Below are positions 19,513 through 31,320 of a stretch of 51,776 nt of DNA, one piece after another; position 1 is the first letter of the stretch, and each line of letters starts with the position of its first letter. Under the pieces are notes generated by a model. That model saw only the letters and a list, made by a program, of their open reading frames with translations. It searched no databases and had not been told where the DNA came from. The stretch is from Chara braunii (Eukaryota; Streptophyta; Charophyceae; Charales; Characeae): assembly GCA_003427395.1 (NCBI GenBank), contig BFEA01000122.1:615625-667400 (forward strand). The letters run 5' to 3'. The position numbers were made by a program, and so were the translations under genes.

Positions 19513-19649
19513 GTGAGAAACATTTGAGGAATGAGAAAGTCGTAGCCAAAAGACAAGTGAGCAAGATAAGAGAGAAGTTCATCAAGATTGTTAGAACAAG
19601 ACACTAGAGGAGGTGAGTGGGAAAGCAGAAAGTGCTTTCTTCCTCCATC

Positions 19650-19795
19650 ACATTTTTTTTTCTTATTTTTCTTCCTCCCCTTCTTCTTCTTCTTCTTTTC
19701 GTCCTCCTTCTTCTTCTTCCTTTTTTTTTTTTCCTGTCTCGTTTTCTTCTTCCTCCTCCCCTCTCTCTTTTCTCTTCTATCTTTCTTTTCCCCAT
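19650..19795. repeat. CT-rich low-complexity tract
   Basis: A polypyrimidine tract on the plus strand (TTC, CTT and CCT mixtures). It explains the Ser/Phe/Leu-rich plus frames and Lys/Arg-rich minus frames. Confidence 0.85.
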
Positions 19796-19857
19796 GACTA
19801 ACATTTCAGACTTTGGGAGAGAGATAGGTAGCAACGTTTCTACTGAAACTTTATTTT

Positions 19858-20935
19858 TTTGTCAAATTTTTCACTTGGTTATAAATCGTTACTTGACTTT
19901 TTGCTTCTACTAGTGTTGTGAGCCTCATTTCTTCATACATTGCCAATTTCCTCACTTCCTTGTGAATCGTCACCTCTTTCTCTCCATGTTTTGTCAATTT
20001 CTTCACTTTATAGTAAATCGCTACTTAAGTCTTTGCTTCCACCAATGTTGTGAATTTATTTTTCCTTCATGTATTGTCAATTTTATCAACTTCCTTATAA
20101 ATCATCATTTTCATTTATGCTTCTTCATGCCTTGGGAGTGTTTTTCTTTCTTTTTCTCTTCATGTTTTGTCAATTTCTTCACTTGGTTGTAAATCGCCGC
20201 TTGAGATTTTGCTTCCACTAGTGTTTTAAGCCTCATTTCTTTATGCATTGTTTATTTTCTCACTTCCTTGTGAATTGTCACTTTGATCTTTGTTTTTTCA
20301 TGCCTTGGGAGTATCTTTCTCTCCCTTTCTCTCTATGTTTTGTTCATTCTTCCACTTGTGAGTAATTGTTACTTGGATTTTTGCTCCTACTAGCATTGTG
20401 AGTATGTTTTCTCATTTTTCTCTCTATTTTTTGTCCATTCTTCCACTTGTGAATAAATTGTTACTTCAACTTTTGCTCCTACTAGCATTGTGAATATGTT
20501 TCTTCATATTTCTCTCCATGTTTGTTCATTCCTCCACTTGCAAGTAAATCGCTACAGTAACTTGGATTCTTACCTCCAATAGCATTGTAAATGTGTTTCC
20601 TCATCTTTCTCTCTATGTTTTGTTCATTCTTCCACTTGTGATTAAATCGCTACTTTGATTTTTGCTTTCACTCAATCTTGTGCTTGGTTGTATTCTACTA
20701 CATTCTTTTGCGTTTTCCTACTGATGTGCATGTGCCTAGTTTTGCCTTCCACTTGGTTTCTTCTACTCTTGCACTTGCTTGTATTTCGCTACGTTCAAGC
20801 GTGCCTTTCTACTTATGTGCATATGTCTAGCCTTGTTTTCCATATGATTTCTTCTACTCTTGCACTTGGTTGTGTTCCGCCACATTCTAGTGTGGTTTCC
20901 TAGTCATGTGCATGTGTCTAGTCTAGTTCCCTACT
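19858..20935 (+). repeat. Degenerate tandem array, about 90-130-bp units
   Basis: Recurring phrases are TTTTGTCAATTTCTTCACTT, GTAAATCGCTACTTGA, TTTTTGCTTCCACTAG and GTGTTGTGAGCCTCATTTC. From 20380 the unit shortens and the phrase becomes TTTTGCTCCTACTAGCATTG. From about 20690 a third variant appears (CTTCTACTCTTGCACTTG, TATGTGCATATGTCTAG). At least ten units are visible. The array is a diverged satellite or minisatellite, not coding. Confidence 0.75.
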
Positions 20936-21700
20936 TGGCTCCCCCCTGTTTGATGAACTTGAATGAATTCACCGCTTCCCAAGATGAGTCTGTTCTGGCC
21001 GAGTATAACGTTTGTCACTAGGAAAAGGGCGGATATGAGTCTAGTTGGGTTGCTACTGCTGTGGGATTGGCTGCTACTATTGCGGGCTTGGTAATTGGCA
21101 CGTTGCTGTTATTGTGGTAGGAGGAAGGGATCGACACTTGATTGTTGCTGCAACCAACGACTATTTGACACAACCTAGAGGTGCTTTAACCACCCTATGC
21201 CAAACGAAGTTTGCAGGGGCTAAGACTTTGCAGGCCCCATGACTAGGGCATACATCGGTAGTCTGCAAGGTTTGTACACAACTGAGCCCATTTGCCAACA
21301 AAGCAAAAAATGAAGTCACTTGAACTGTTCAACTAGGCCTACGGGCTAAGTATATAACATACAAGTAGGAGCAAACGACCACAAAATTAAGCAAGATTCT
21401 ACATAGGCTATCTCTTAGGGGTGTACATAGAGTGCAAAATTACGGGATCAACTGACAATGTTTAGGGCAACAAACATAAATCTGAGTTTTTCGCTTCTCC
21501 CCCTAGCTATAAAAATCTGCAAATTATGGAATTGCTTCAAGTTGAGTTTTTTCTGTAAATCTTAGTTTTTCTGAGTTTTATGCAGATTTGTGCCTTGCTT
21601 AGTTTATAACCAGCCTAGGTTTTTATGCAAAATCGGGCTTTGAACAAAATCAACAAATAAAGCGCAATGTGTACAAATAGGAGGATGTTGTCACCATCTT

Positions 21701-22780
21701 GCACCTTCTTCTTCCTCCACCTCCATCACTTATCCACCATAGCCGAGCACATTGCACCTTCTTCTTACTCCACCTCCATAACCCATCGATTATAGCCAAG
21801 CACATTCCACCTTCTTCTTCCCCTACCTCCATCACCCATCCACCATAGCCAAGCACCTTGCACCTTCCTCTTTCTCCACCTCCATCACGCATCCACCATA
21901 GCTAAGCACCTTGCACCTTGTTCTCCCTCCAACCCCATGACCCATCCACTGTAACCAAGCACCTTGCACCTTCTTCCTCTGTCTGTTTCATCACCTATCC
22001 ATCTTGCACCTTCTTCTCCCTCCACCCCCATCACCCATTCACCATAACCAAGCACCTTGCACCTTCTTCCTCCGTCACTTTCATCACCCGTCCACCATAA
22101 TCAAACACCGTGCACCTTCTTCCCTCTTCACCACCCATCCACAATAATCAAGCACCTTGCACCTTCTTCCCCCTCCACCACCTATCCACCATAGCCAAGC
22201 ACCTTGCACCTTCTTCTTCCTCCACCTCCATCACTCATCCACCATAGTCAAGCACCTTGCACCTTCTTCCTCCTCCACCTCCACCAGCCATCCACCATAG
22301 CCAAGCACCGTGCACCTTCGTCTTCCTCCACCTCCATCACCCATCCACCATTACCAAGCACCTTGCACCTTCTTCCTCCCCCACCTCCATTACACATCCA
22401 CCATAGCCAAACACCTTGCACCTTCTTATTCCTCCACCTCCATGACCCATCCACCATTGCCAAGCGCCTTGCAAATTCTTCCTCCTCCACCTCCATCACC
22501 CATCCACCATAGTCAAGCACCTTGCACCTTCTTCTTCCTCCACCTCTATCACCCTTCCACCATAGCCAAACACCATGCACCTTCTTCTTCCTCTACCTCC
22601 ATCACCCATCCACCGTAGCCCCCTTGCCTCTTCTTCCTCCTCCACCTTCATCACTCATCCACCATAGTCAAGCACCTTGCACCTTCTTTTTCCTCCAACT
22701 CTATCACTTGTCCATCATAGCCAAGCACCTTGCACCTTCTTCCTCGGCCGCCTCCGTCGCTTGTCCACCACCATGCACCA
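21701..22780 (+). repeat. 53-bp minisatellite, about 20 units
   Basis: The unit contains GCACCTTCTTCTTCCTCCAC, CTCCATCACCCATCCACCAT and AGCCAAGCACCTT. The period (53) is not a multiple of three, yet long stretches lack stops in all plus frames and in the minus frame. The apparent 100-codon ORFs at 22204-22827 and 22248-22580 therefore come from the repeat. Units differ by a few bases each. Confidence 0.92.
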
Positions 22781-22876
22781 TCCTCTCCACTTTGGTAAGG
22801 AGCATAGGACTGTGGAGCCTAGGGTGACCCTTAGGTAAAGAGATAGGTCAAGTAGGAGAATTGGCTTGTATATAGA

Positions 22877-22880
<4 letters not shown>

Positions 22881-22918
<38 letters not shown>
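22881..22918. repeat. (CT)n microsatellite before the gap
   Basis: The CT run leads straight into the N gap, the likely cause of the assembly break. Confidence 0.95.
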
Positions 22919-23085
22919 NNNNNNNNNNNNNNNNNNNNNNNNNNNNNNNNNNNNNNNNNNNNNNNNNNNNNNNNNNNNNNNNNNNNNNNNNNNNNNNNNN
23001 NNNNNNNNNNNNNNNNNNNNNNNNNNNNNNNNNNNNNNNNNNNNNNNNNNNNNNNNNNNNNNNNNNNNNNNNNNNNNNNNNNNNN
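22919..23085. other. Assembly gap, 167 N
   Basis: Unknown bases, a scaffold gap. The frames that cross it are not real. Confidence 1.
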
Positions 23086-23558
23086 CGAGCTCTCTCCCCT
23101 GCCTTCTCTTTCTAGTTTCATCCTCGACCCTTCACCCTTTCGCCTTTTCTTCATCTCGACATGTGACTAACCCATCCCGGTCACTTGTCACATTGCCAGG
23201 GAACAAACGATGAAAAAACTGTGATCCCACTTGGTGGAGAAAGAGGGCAAAGGAAGGGTTGCCGGTCCATTGTGCCGCGAAGCAGAAAAAAACTTGAGGA
23301 TTGAAATAATTGGTTGACTGTAAGAAGGCCAGTGGACTCAACCAACACCTCGAATGCATGAGAAAGAGAAAAGGTTGAATGTGAGAGGGATGGGTGAAAG
23401 TCACATGAAACGAAAATGAACTAAAAGAAGGATAGGCATGCTGGAGGGTCATGTGTTGACCCCGGAAGGGGTTGTGCTTGTTCGCATTTATGATTGAGTG
23501 TACAAGTAAGTGATATGTTAATGACTCCTTATGTGAGATTGGATACCCAGAGGAGAAA

Positions 23559-24079
23559 CAGTTGATGGAAGGCCAAAAATTCGGTGAATTTTTCACTGAA
23601 ACTGCCATATTTTTTTGAATTTTCACTTTTTTTTTTTTTTTTTTTTTTTCGCCTGACATATATGTGCTTTAGGGTATATCTGTATTCAATTTCACCGTAT
23701 TTAGAGCAATAACGAAAGACTTAGCAAAAATGCCGAACTCGAAGAAAGATTCATATTCCCTGAATTTTCACTTTTTTTTTTTTTTTTTTTTTTGCGTGAT
23801 ATGTATGTGCTTTAGGGTATATCTGTATTCAGTTTCGCCGTATTTGGAGCAGTAACGAAAAACTTATCAAAAACGTCGGACTCGGAGATTCGGCGAACTC
23901 TAGAAGCTACTCCAAATAGGGTTTTATAGTGCTCTTGAGTTTTTTTTTTTTTTTTTTTGCCTATTTGTTTTTTTTTATGTTTGTGTTATGGCCATGCATA
24001 GTTTGTTCGCAATCATTTCGACGACATTGCTTGTAGCGGTGCAGCGAAAAACCCCGAATTTTTGCCTTCCATTAACTGC
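23559..24079 (-). mobile_element. M1 MITE-like element, longest copy, with 25-bp terminal inverted repeats
   Basis: The left end CAGTTGATGGAAGGCCAAAA plus ATTCGG (23559-23584) is the inverse of the right end 24054-24079, with one mismatch and one extra base. Inside, a stretch with TTTAGGGTATATCTGTATTC and TTTCGCCGTATTTGGAGCAG occurs twice (about 23670-23725 and 23810-23860), each after a poly(T) run. It has no coding capacity. The same family is seen at 4751-5023 and 2095-2165. Target duplication is not evident for this copy. Confidence 0.65.
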
Positions 24080-24460
24080 TAGTGCCTGTGCTTGAAGTAA
24101 CATCCTTAATTGTTGAAGACGTAGGGGCCTTGATAAAGGAAGATTGTTGGATGGAAGGTATGCGTGCGAAAGTCGGCAAGAGGCGTGAAACAATAGAGCA
24201 CCTTGGTGATGTAAGAAAGGGACCTGCGATTTTAGTCAAACGGCCTAAGCTGAGGGGTGGGTTGTATATCTTGTGGACACCCATTTGAACTGGCACCTAG
24301 AGGAAAAAAAGTGTGCGGTCAAGGAGGACACTTGTCCTGTGTTAGAAAGAATAACTCTAATGAACGCCCTAAACTACATAAGCATTGGAAGGAGAAACAC
24401 AATGAAGAATTAATAATGGACGCTTGTTTGGAATTAGCGCGAATACCCACCTAGTGCGAG
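24080..24460 (+). CDS. Two short overlapping frames with a Cys-rich segment, unknown
   Basis: 24082-24288 reads VEDVGALIKEDCWMEGMRAK and similar charged sequence. 24257-24454 reads ISCGHPFELAPRGKKVCGQG, GHLSCVRKN, then HKHWKEKHNEELIMDACLEL. The spacing C-x2-H, C, C and KHW..KH could be part of a small zinc-binding domain, as in some transposase N-termini. The two frames overlap, and a frameshift would join them. No family could be named. Confidence 0.25.
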
Positions 24461-27017
24461 GGGTGAGCTACATCCCCAACGTCAAATCTCTCTCGTTCAA
24501 TGGTCTATTCCCATCCATCTCAAAGCACTAAGCAGGGGTGACCCTGTGACAAACGCCCCCCGCCTTTGGTATGTATGTGGGTCGGGTTGAGCCAATTGAG
24601 ACTCGTTGAAGGGTCGATGAGGCTCGAAAGTCTAACAGGGTGGGGGCCGTGGGGCCCTACAAAAATTGTGGAGGTACTGTTGCGCGGGGTATGAGGTTAA
24701 ACTAACACTTATCTGTCGAAAGAGGGCTCTCGACCATGTACATAACCGAAGAGAAGGAGATTTTGATTTGTTATTGTTTTTCCCCCCTTGAGATAATCAT
24801 ATTAGAGGGCGGCTGGATGCGTGGCATGATCAGGCCTCAAGGAGTAACGTGTTAGATTGCACGAGTATTTAATTGATCAACTTGCTTCTTGTTGAGGAGT
24901 GACTTTATCCCCCCTTCTGCAAGTGTCGATGTTCGTCAGCCCGGGAAAGCATCCGGCAAGCCACAGGTCGACCCTTCTTCTTCGTCTGAAAGAAGGGCAA
25001 CGATCGATGTTCCGGTTTCGGTCGAGCCCGGTAAAAATCCCAAGGATGAAATGATCCGACCTATCAGGTGTTTTTTTTAATTGATTCTTTTTTTAACCCC
25101 GAATCAAAAATGGGATCATTGCACTCTTGTTTGAGAGGTTTGAAGAAACCACATATGAACAAAGTCATCTAAAATGAACAATCCTACCGTATGAATGGAC
25201 AGAGAAAGGAAGAAAGAGGAAATGAAGGGAGTTGCTAAACTCCAAGGAAAACTAACTCGCTTGTGAAAATGTTCATGAAAAGGAACTGGGTCACTATGTA
25301 TGGAAAGGTAGGGGGAGTGTCACGCACTGTCTTGAGATAAAATTGTGAGGCTTAGGTAGGATGCGTTGGGACACTAAGGGAAAAACACTTGTCTATATAT
25401 GCCCGGCTTATGACCTGTGATTATTTGAGAATGAACTTTGAGCGTCGTACCTCCGAAAAGAAAGGAAGGAGGTCTGAACTTGCTGAGATCGATTGCAAAA
25501 AGACGTCTTTTAAGGATGGTCTCTTATTTGGGATGCGGGAAATGGTCCTCCTAGCTCTTGGTAGAGGTTTGTCTCGCCAAGTTGGTCAGTGGCATTCACA
25601 TCGGGGGGAGGGGCGAGCCACGCTCAGAACCTAGCCTGATAGGATGTAAACAGTCACCTTGGAGGGGGAGGTCGTTATCCACTGAACAGAGGAGGTCCTC
25701 CACACCTTGGATAGGAGAAATGTCTCGTGAGCCGATTAATAGTCTCTTTATCCTATAAGGAAAAAACGGATTTCGAACGGACCAACGGATGTGAATGCCC
25801 GGACCGTGGTTTTTTACTCTTTCGAGGTTATACGAAGTGATTCTCGGTATCATCGGTAGATGTGCAAATGCCACAAGAAGGGATGGGGTGATGCCTTGTG
25901 CCAAAGCTTGGGTACCGTGTTCGCGACGGTTGAGCATTGTGATGAGAGGGAGATGAGTAAAATCATCATTCCAAGGGGACGTAGAGAGACTACTTTGGAA
26001 AAACGTCGGTGAGGAGATGGTCGATTGGTATGCGAGTCTATTTGGTTTTATCTTTTGTATCCTCCCCAGTAAAATTGATTGAGGCCAATGTCGTGGGAAG
26101 GGGCTTTGATCCAAGTTTATTCCTCCTCCGCTCTAGTCTGCACGAGTGAGTGAAAATTGCAGGGAGGATATAGATGGTCAGGTTGAGTGAAACCAAAAAA
26201 AGGAATGTGGGAAAGAGAACCGACTTAGGGTGCCGAGAAGGTTTACTCTAAGAGAAAATGATAAATTAATAGATTGACCGGACATAACGAGGAAGGGGAG
26301 ACAATGACTCATTGTGGAAACAGAAACCAGATGCTGGAACCCACATGGTGCAGTGACTGTCGTCTCCTATCTATTCCAGTAGATCGGAAATGTCAGTAGA
26401 TGTAAAAGAAGAGGTGTGAGTTGTACATTAAGTAGAAGGAACTTGAACGGATTCAGAGTTGGCGTACCAAACCATAACGATGGACGAGGGGGATGCGTTC
26501 TTTCCGGTAGAGACCATGTGGAGCAAGGTCAGCATAACGAGATTGTCGTCGAGCTTGACCGATCTACAATTCTGAGGGACGGTGGAGGTTCGGGGATGGA
26601 TTTCTCTATTACAGGAATAAACAAATGCTATGGTTGTAGATTTGGCTTTAGGGATTGTCCCGTATGAACTGTTCAGGAGGGCAGAACGAGAAGTGGTGTT
26701 GGTTGCTTGCCAACAGTCGAAGATGGAATTAGATGGGGTGGACGTCTAGGTGGAACTTGGGGATAAAAAGAATGTGAGGCGGTCATATAGAACAATGCGG
26801 TGTGTCCTGCCTCCGTTCCTTAGGGATGATGTTTTCAGACTTGGAGTAGGTGAGTCCGGTTATGTCAATCCATGACGAACCTCGAGTTGTATCAATGTGC
26901 TCGACATGACATATTCCGACTGTCTATAAAAGTAGGCTCCTTTGAAGGGAACTGAGCAAACGAAATAGCAGAAATTTTGAATTATCTTGACACAAACTAT
27001 ATTTATGTCTTATGCGC
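24461..27017. other. No recognisable gene
   Basis: Only short frames occur (up to 172 codons on the minus strand at 25596-26114), with frequent stops elsewhere and no domain that I know. A CTATAAAAG at about 26924-26932 has the form of a TATA box but has no gene after it. Base composition shifts to a GA-rich plus strand. Confidence 0.5.
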
Positions 27018-27460
27018 TGTCGAGCGCATCGGTCCAGCACCACACAAGGCAGAGCGGGACCCTCCCGGCCACGTCATGCAGGAGTTGGTCTGTATCCTCG
27101 TCGCAAATATACATGGAGTTAACACAAGCCGCTCTAGCCGAGTGCGCCAGCCATACCTCCCTCGGGCCCCTACGACAGGATAGGGCCTACGCGAGGCACG
27201 ACGTACCTCCACCTTGTGGGAGCTGTCACCTCCCTTCGGTGGGCGTATCCCCGCCGAGCTACCAGTCCACAGTACAAAAGTTGATCAGTTGCGATCCCAA
27301 AGGTGGACTAGCAAAGGGCGTTTCTCGTTCACTGTAGCATAAGGGATACGTGCGGTATTACGCCTCTATCGAACCCGCACGCGAACCGACATCTTGAGGG
27401 GCTGAGGTCCTAAGCGCGACTCGTCGTCGGTCGACTAGGACGCATCCCACACACCACGCG
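27018..27460 (-). mobile_element. LTR copy A, inverted
   Basis: The reverse complement of this segment matches copy C (37884-38329) along its length, from CGCGTGGTGTGTGGGATGCG to GATGCGCTCGACA. It lies head to head with copy B. The flank beyond its 3' end (GCGCATAAG) has no primer-binding site, so it is a 3' or solo LTR in minus orientation. Confidence 0.75.
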
Positions 27461-27791
27461 TACACCCTATGCTACAGCGAACGAGAAACGCCCTCGGCTG
27501 GTCCACCTCTGCGATCACAACTGATCAACTTTCGTACTGTGGACTGATAGCTCGGCGGGGATACGCCCACCGAAGGGAGGTGACAGCTCCCGTAAGGTGG
27601 AGGTAAGTCGTGCCTCGCGTAGGCCCTATCCTGTCGTAGGGGCTCGTGGGAGGTATGGCTGGCGCACTCGGCCGGAGCGGCTTGTGGAAGCTCCATGTAT
27701 ATTCACGACGAGGATATAGACCAACTCCTGCGTGACGCGGCCGGGAGGGTCCCGCGCTGCCTTGTGCAGTGCCGGACCGATGCGCTCGACA
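27457..27791 (+). mobile_element. LTR copy B, 5'-truncated, adjoining a primer-binding site
   Basis: It matches the last 335 bp of copy C, beginning at CGCGTAC and ending CGCTCGACA. Its missing 5' part is replaced by inverted copy A, with a CGCG overlap at the junction. Because the PBS follows at 27794, this is the 5' LTR of a plus-oriented element. Confidence 0.8.
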
Positions 27792-27793
27792 TG

Positions 27794-27811
27794 TGGCGCC
27801 GTTGCCGGGGA
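27794..27811 (+). promoter_or_regulatory. Retrotransposon primer-binding site for tRNA-Asp
   Basis: TGGCGCCGTTGCCGGGGA is an exact 18-nt complement of the 3' end of plant-type tRNA-Asp including CCA. It sits two bases after the LTR end, as expected for minus-strand priming. tRNA-Asp priming is known for plant Athila-like Ty3/gypsy elements. Confidence 0.85.
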
Positions 27812-30285
27812 TAACGGTTGCCTACCGTTGTCCCTGGTGGAACGACATTCGGGTATGGGATTGTGAGAACTAGGCAAAATGAGAAGTTTGGTTGAACTCT
27901 TTGTGGTTAATTGATTGATGATATTGGATAGAGACCAAGTGAGGATTGATTGTGTGAGATGGTTGTGGCTAGTGCAGTAATGATGGCACAAGAAGGGTAG
28001 ACGTTTTGTTTATGCGATCACGCACTCTGACCAGCATGATGGTAGGTGAAGTTGATACACTCTTCTGACCTTAAGAGTTGGTGAGTTTTGGTCGATGCCT
28101 TAGGTGATTGATATGGCTAAGGTGAGATGAGAAAGTATCAGGACGGCTAAGTGTGACTATCGTGGAAGTAAACCCTATAAGGTACTTATCACGGCTATAC
28201 GAGTTACCTGAGTGGCCATGAGAGCGATGGGGTACTTTGGCTTTAAAGTGAGGCAGAGAATGAGTAAGGGAGCCTATCATGTCAGAAGTCATGGAAGGAC
28301 TTCGATGAGAGCTAGGCTAATGATGTTGAAAGTCTTTATGAGCATGGATCAGGATCCTTGAGTCTGCGTTTTAAGCGGTTGTTCGGATTATATAGCCATG
28401 AAAATGTAAGATCTGCCCCGCGCAAGGTGTTTGAATTAGGCATATAAGGCGGTAGGCAGATGCGATGAACAGTGAGTTATGACCCTAATGGAAAGGACTA
28501 CGAGGAATAATGTATATGCATGGCATCTTTTCGGAAAAGGAGATATATGATCTTAGAGGTAGGTGGAGTAATAGTGAAGGAGCTAACACTTAGACTATCT
28601 TGCTTACTTTTGATGGGGCAATGAGTTGTAATTGATGTTAGACCTTCGCTTGAACCTTTCCAGGTTTGGACCACCCACTTGAATCTATAGGGTTGGAGCT
28701 AAGGATTTGAGACTATTCTCTTCTAAGGGCATCCCTCTTGAGTTATATGTTGAACTCATCCATAAATGTCAGATCTTATCTGAGTAAGCTTGCCAAGTGT
28801 TTAATTGTGTGAAGCTAAGTGTTTAATGATTATATTCTTTTCATGATTATCCTTGTCAGAAATACTTATATAGGTTATGTATCTGGGGTATGTATTTGAA
28901 CTTATCAGTCTACAAGGATTTATATGAGCGTCTCAAGTTTCATCATCAACTTATGGCTGTCGATTAAGTTCGTGTTTGAATTGCTCTTCAAAGAGGGATA
29001 GAAGCATTGCGCAGACTCCACGTCTTATGCGGATTCAGGGGTGAATGGAGTGACCGCTTCCTTGAGATAAGTTTTTTTCATAGGACGGTCAATGTGTAAG
29101 GTCTACCCTAGGGAGAGGTGCAATCCTATGTTATCGTTTCCCTGAGAGATGGCTTTGAAGAAGTTATAGATTGTTTTGTAAGTGGTAGTGAGACCCACGC
29201 CGGAAATAAGTTCCTAGTCCATAGTGGGTTGTTGTTGTATCTCTTGTGATAAAATAACTACACTACTACTGAAAAGGAGGATAATATTTGAGTCTTGTTA
29301 GACCTTGGCCTATGATGGAAGCAACTACTGCATGCCACAGGGCGGTAGGGGGTGAATCTCTGACTCTCTCTGTGTCAAGTGGGTTTACCAGCACAGGACG
29401 GGACCGTACATCCCGAAGCGTGTAGGGTGAGGTTGTTTACCTTGTCGGTAGGGGTCTGCAATGAGCAAATACTAGAATCGGAGGGAGCAGCAGTGAGGCT
29501 TAATCCTTGAGCGGGGCTCAGGGGTATGAGATGCTATCCTTTCCAAAGAGGATTACACTACCCCTCGCCACAGTATACTTTTGTCAAAGCCGGGGAGTAA
29601 AGTGTGGTACTCTTACTACTATTATGATTGAGGGTGTTAATTGTTGGTAACGATATCTATGATGATAATGTGTCTATCATATGTTATGTCTGTTGATATA
29701 GGTCTTTCATTATGAGATATTTGTATATGCTTTGAGTAACTGACTAGCTTGTGTGTGATGTGTTTTGATTATTATGAATAGTATTATTGTCCGTTGCTAT
29801 GATAATATATCGTTTTCCATTAGTATTATAATTATGAATTTTTTATACCTATGAATGCAATATTATTGTGATATATTACGTTCTCTAAGCAGGGTGGTCG
29901 TAAACACTGGAAAGGATGCATTTAGGCAAAGGTGATCTGAAGCCGAGGGCTTCAGGGGTAGGGATTTTAGAGTGTGATTATCAATATGATAACGGAAGGC
30001 GTATGCTGGACGTTTTTCTGTGATGGGCAGAACCCAGACCAGAGCGAAGGCAGCTCTGGATGCCTTATGCTAGGGAAGATCCCAGTGTGGCCTTGCCCGC
30101 CAAAAGGGAAAACGGGCTTGAGATTTCCTTCTCAAGGCGAGTCAAGGAAGGAGAGTATATCTCTTCCTGGTGGGGTGCATCGATAGGCAAGGATATTTTT
30201 GCCTGGATCGAGTCCGGTTTGATGATGATCAGGACTGTGCGATTGTGAGGTTGACCCTTTATGCATCTTCGTCATTTTGGGTCTT
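27812..30285. other. Decayed internal region of the LTR element, or unrelated DNA
   Basis: This is where a leader and gag would be expected after the PBS. All frames are broken within about 70 codons in most of the stretch, and no CCHC knuckle or protease motif is visible. GA-rich and T-rich sequence dominates. Confidence 0.45.
29974..30250 (+). pseudogene. Short decayed coding-like frames, unknown
   Basis: Overlapping frames read CWTFFCDGQNPDQSE and VALPAKRENGLEISFS, KEGEYISSWWGASIGKDIFA, WIESG. The composition looks protein-like, but I cannot assign a family. It ends just before LTR fragment D. Confidence 0.2.
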
Positions 30286-30435
30286 ACGTGGGAGGTATGG
30301 CTGACGCACTCGGCTGAAGCGGCTTGTGGAAGCTCCATCATGTATATTCGTGACAAGGATATAGACCAACTCCTGCGTGACGCGGCCGGGAGGGTCTCGC
30401 GCTGCCTTGTGCGGTGCCTGACCGATGCGCTCGAC
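30286..30435 (+). mobile_element. LTR fragment D (3' part only)
   Basis: The 150 bp from CGTGGGAGGTATGG to GATGCGCTCGAC match the 3' end of LTR copies B and C. It is inserted between the 5' LTR B and LTR C, so it is either a nested remnant or a product of recombination. Confidence 0.75.
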
Positions 30436-30762
30436 GGCGCTACTTATTAGAAAATATTCTACAAAAATGTGGCGGTAGGTGAAACCTTCCTAAAGGGAAT
30501 AACAAAACTATTCCAAGGGGGGATGCCGATTTTCTCGAGAAAGACGAAGACGATGAAATAGAGGACTGAGATTTTTAAGAGAAGGGTTCATCTAGGGGGT
30601 TGAATGGGTTATCGGCGTTGTGCAGAAAGGAAAAATGGTAAGAGAACAACACTTGTATGATCAGTTGTTCAGGGAAGAACGCCAAGGCAACTCAAAAAGG
30701 GTGTTGAAATATTCGTACCAATAGAAAATCAGTGGAGAGGAACGGTCTTTGACTAGGTCAAG

Positions 30763-31320
30763 TTGGGAATTGCTCCACTGCTTGCATGTATGTGGGTAGA
30801 ACTATTGAGGGACTCGGTGAGGGAAGAGGATGGATGCGAAGAGGAAGCAAAAGGAAATGTACAAGTCACACAGACAGTCTGCCTTTCACGGAAGGGTTTA
30901 TATTTGTTTTATATGTTACTGGTTTCAGGGAAGGATCCTATATGGCTCCTAGGAAACGCTGAGCAATGGACTCAGGGTGAAAGGGAAAAATTTGCCAATG
31001 AAGGATGGAACGAAGTCAGTAGTAGGGTTGTGATGGGAGGAACTCTGACCGTTCTGTCAGTGAACACAGGCCACAGTGCAGTGGTTTGTGGACGATCGAT
31101 TTGGGGGTTACGATCATATTTTGGAAGTGGCAGAATCTTTAAAACAAGTGTGCACCGAGTTCTCATTGTAAATCTCTCTGAAAAATTTATCTTTCTATGA
31201 TAACTGAGCCGAGGAATGCCTCTCTATCTTGCAGGCGGTCATGGAAGATCGTACAAAGATAGATCACGAGATAAGGAGGATCATAATATGTCACGAGGTT
31301 GTGACGATCCCTTCCTATGT
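30763..31320 (+). pseudogene. Decayed coding-like region, unknown (possible retroelement pol)
   Basis: An open frame of 145 codons (30763-31200) reads for example LVSGKDPIWLLGNAEQWTQG. A neighbouring frame reads QWFVDDRFGGYDHILEVAES, LKQVCTEFS, ISLKNLSFYDN and, after a stop, AEECLSILQAVMEDRTKIDH. The FVDD and following helix-like segment recall RT motif C of LTR retroelements (F/YxDD), which would suit a position between LTRs. No other RT motif is found nearby, so the evidence is weak. Confidence 0.25.

Noticed and set aside
22831-23213. Frames of 107 and 115 codons
   Set aside because: They cross the N gap and are not real.
26924-26932. CTATAAAAG as a promoter TATA box
   Set aside because: No gene follows, and the match is short enough to occur by chance. 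LTR copy A begins about 90 bases later but runs in the opposite direction.
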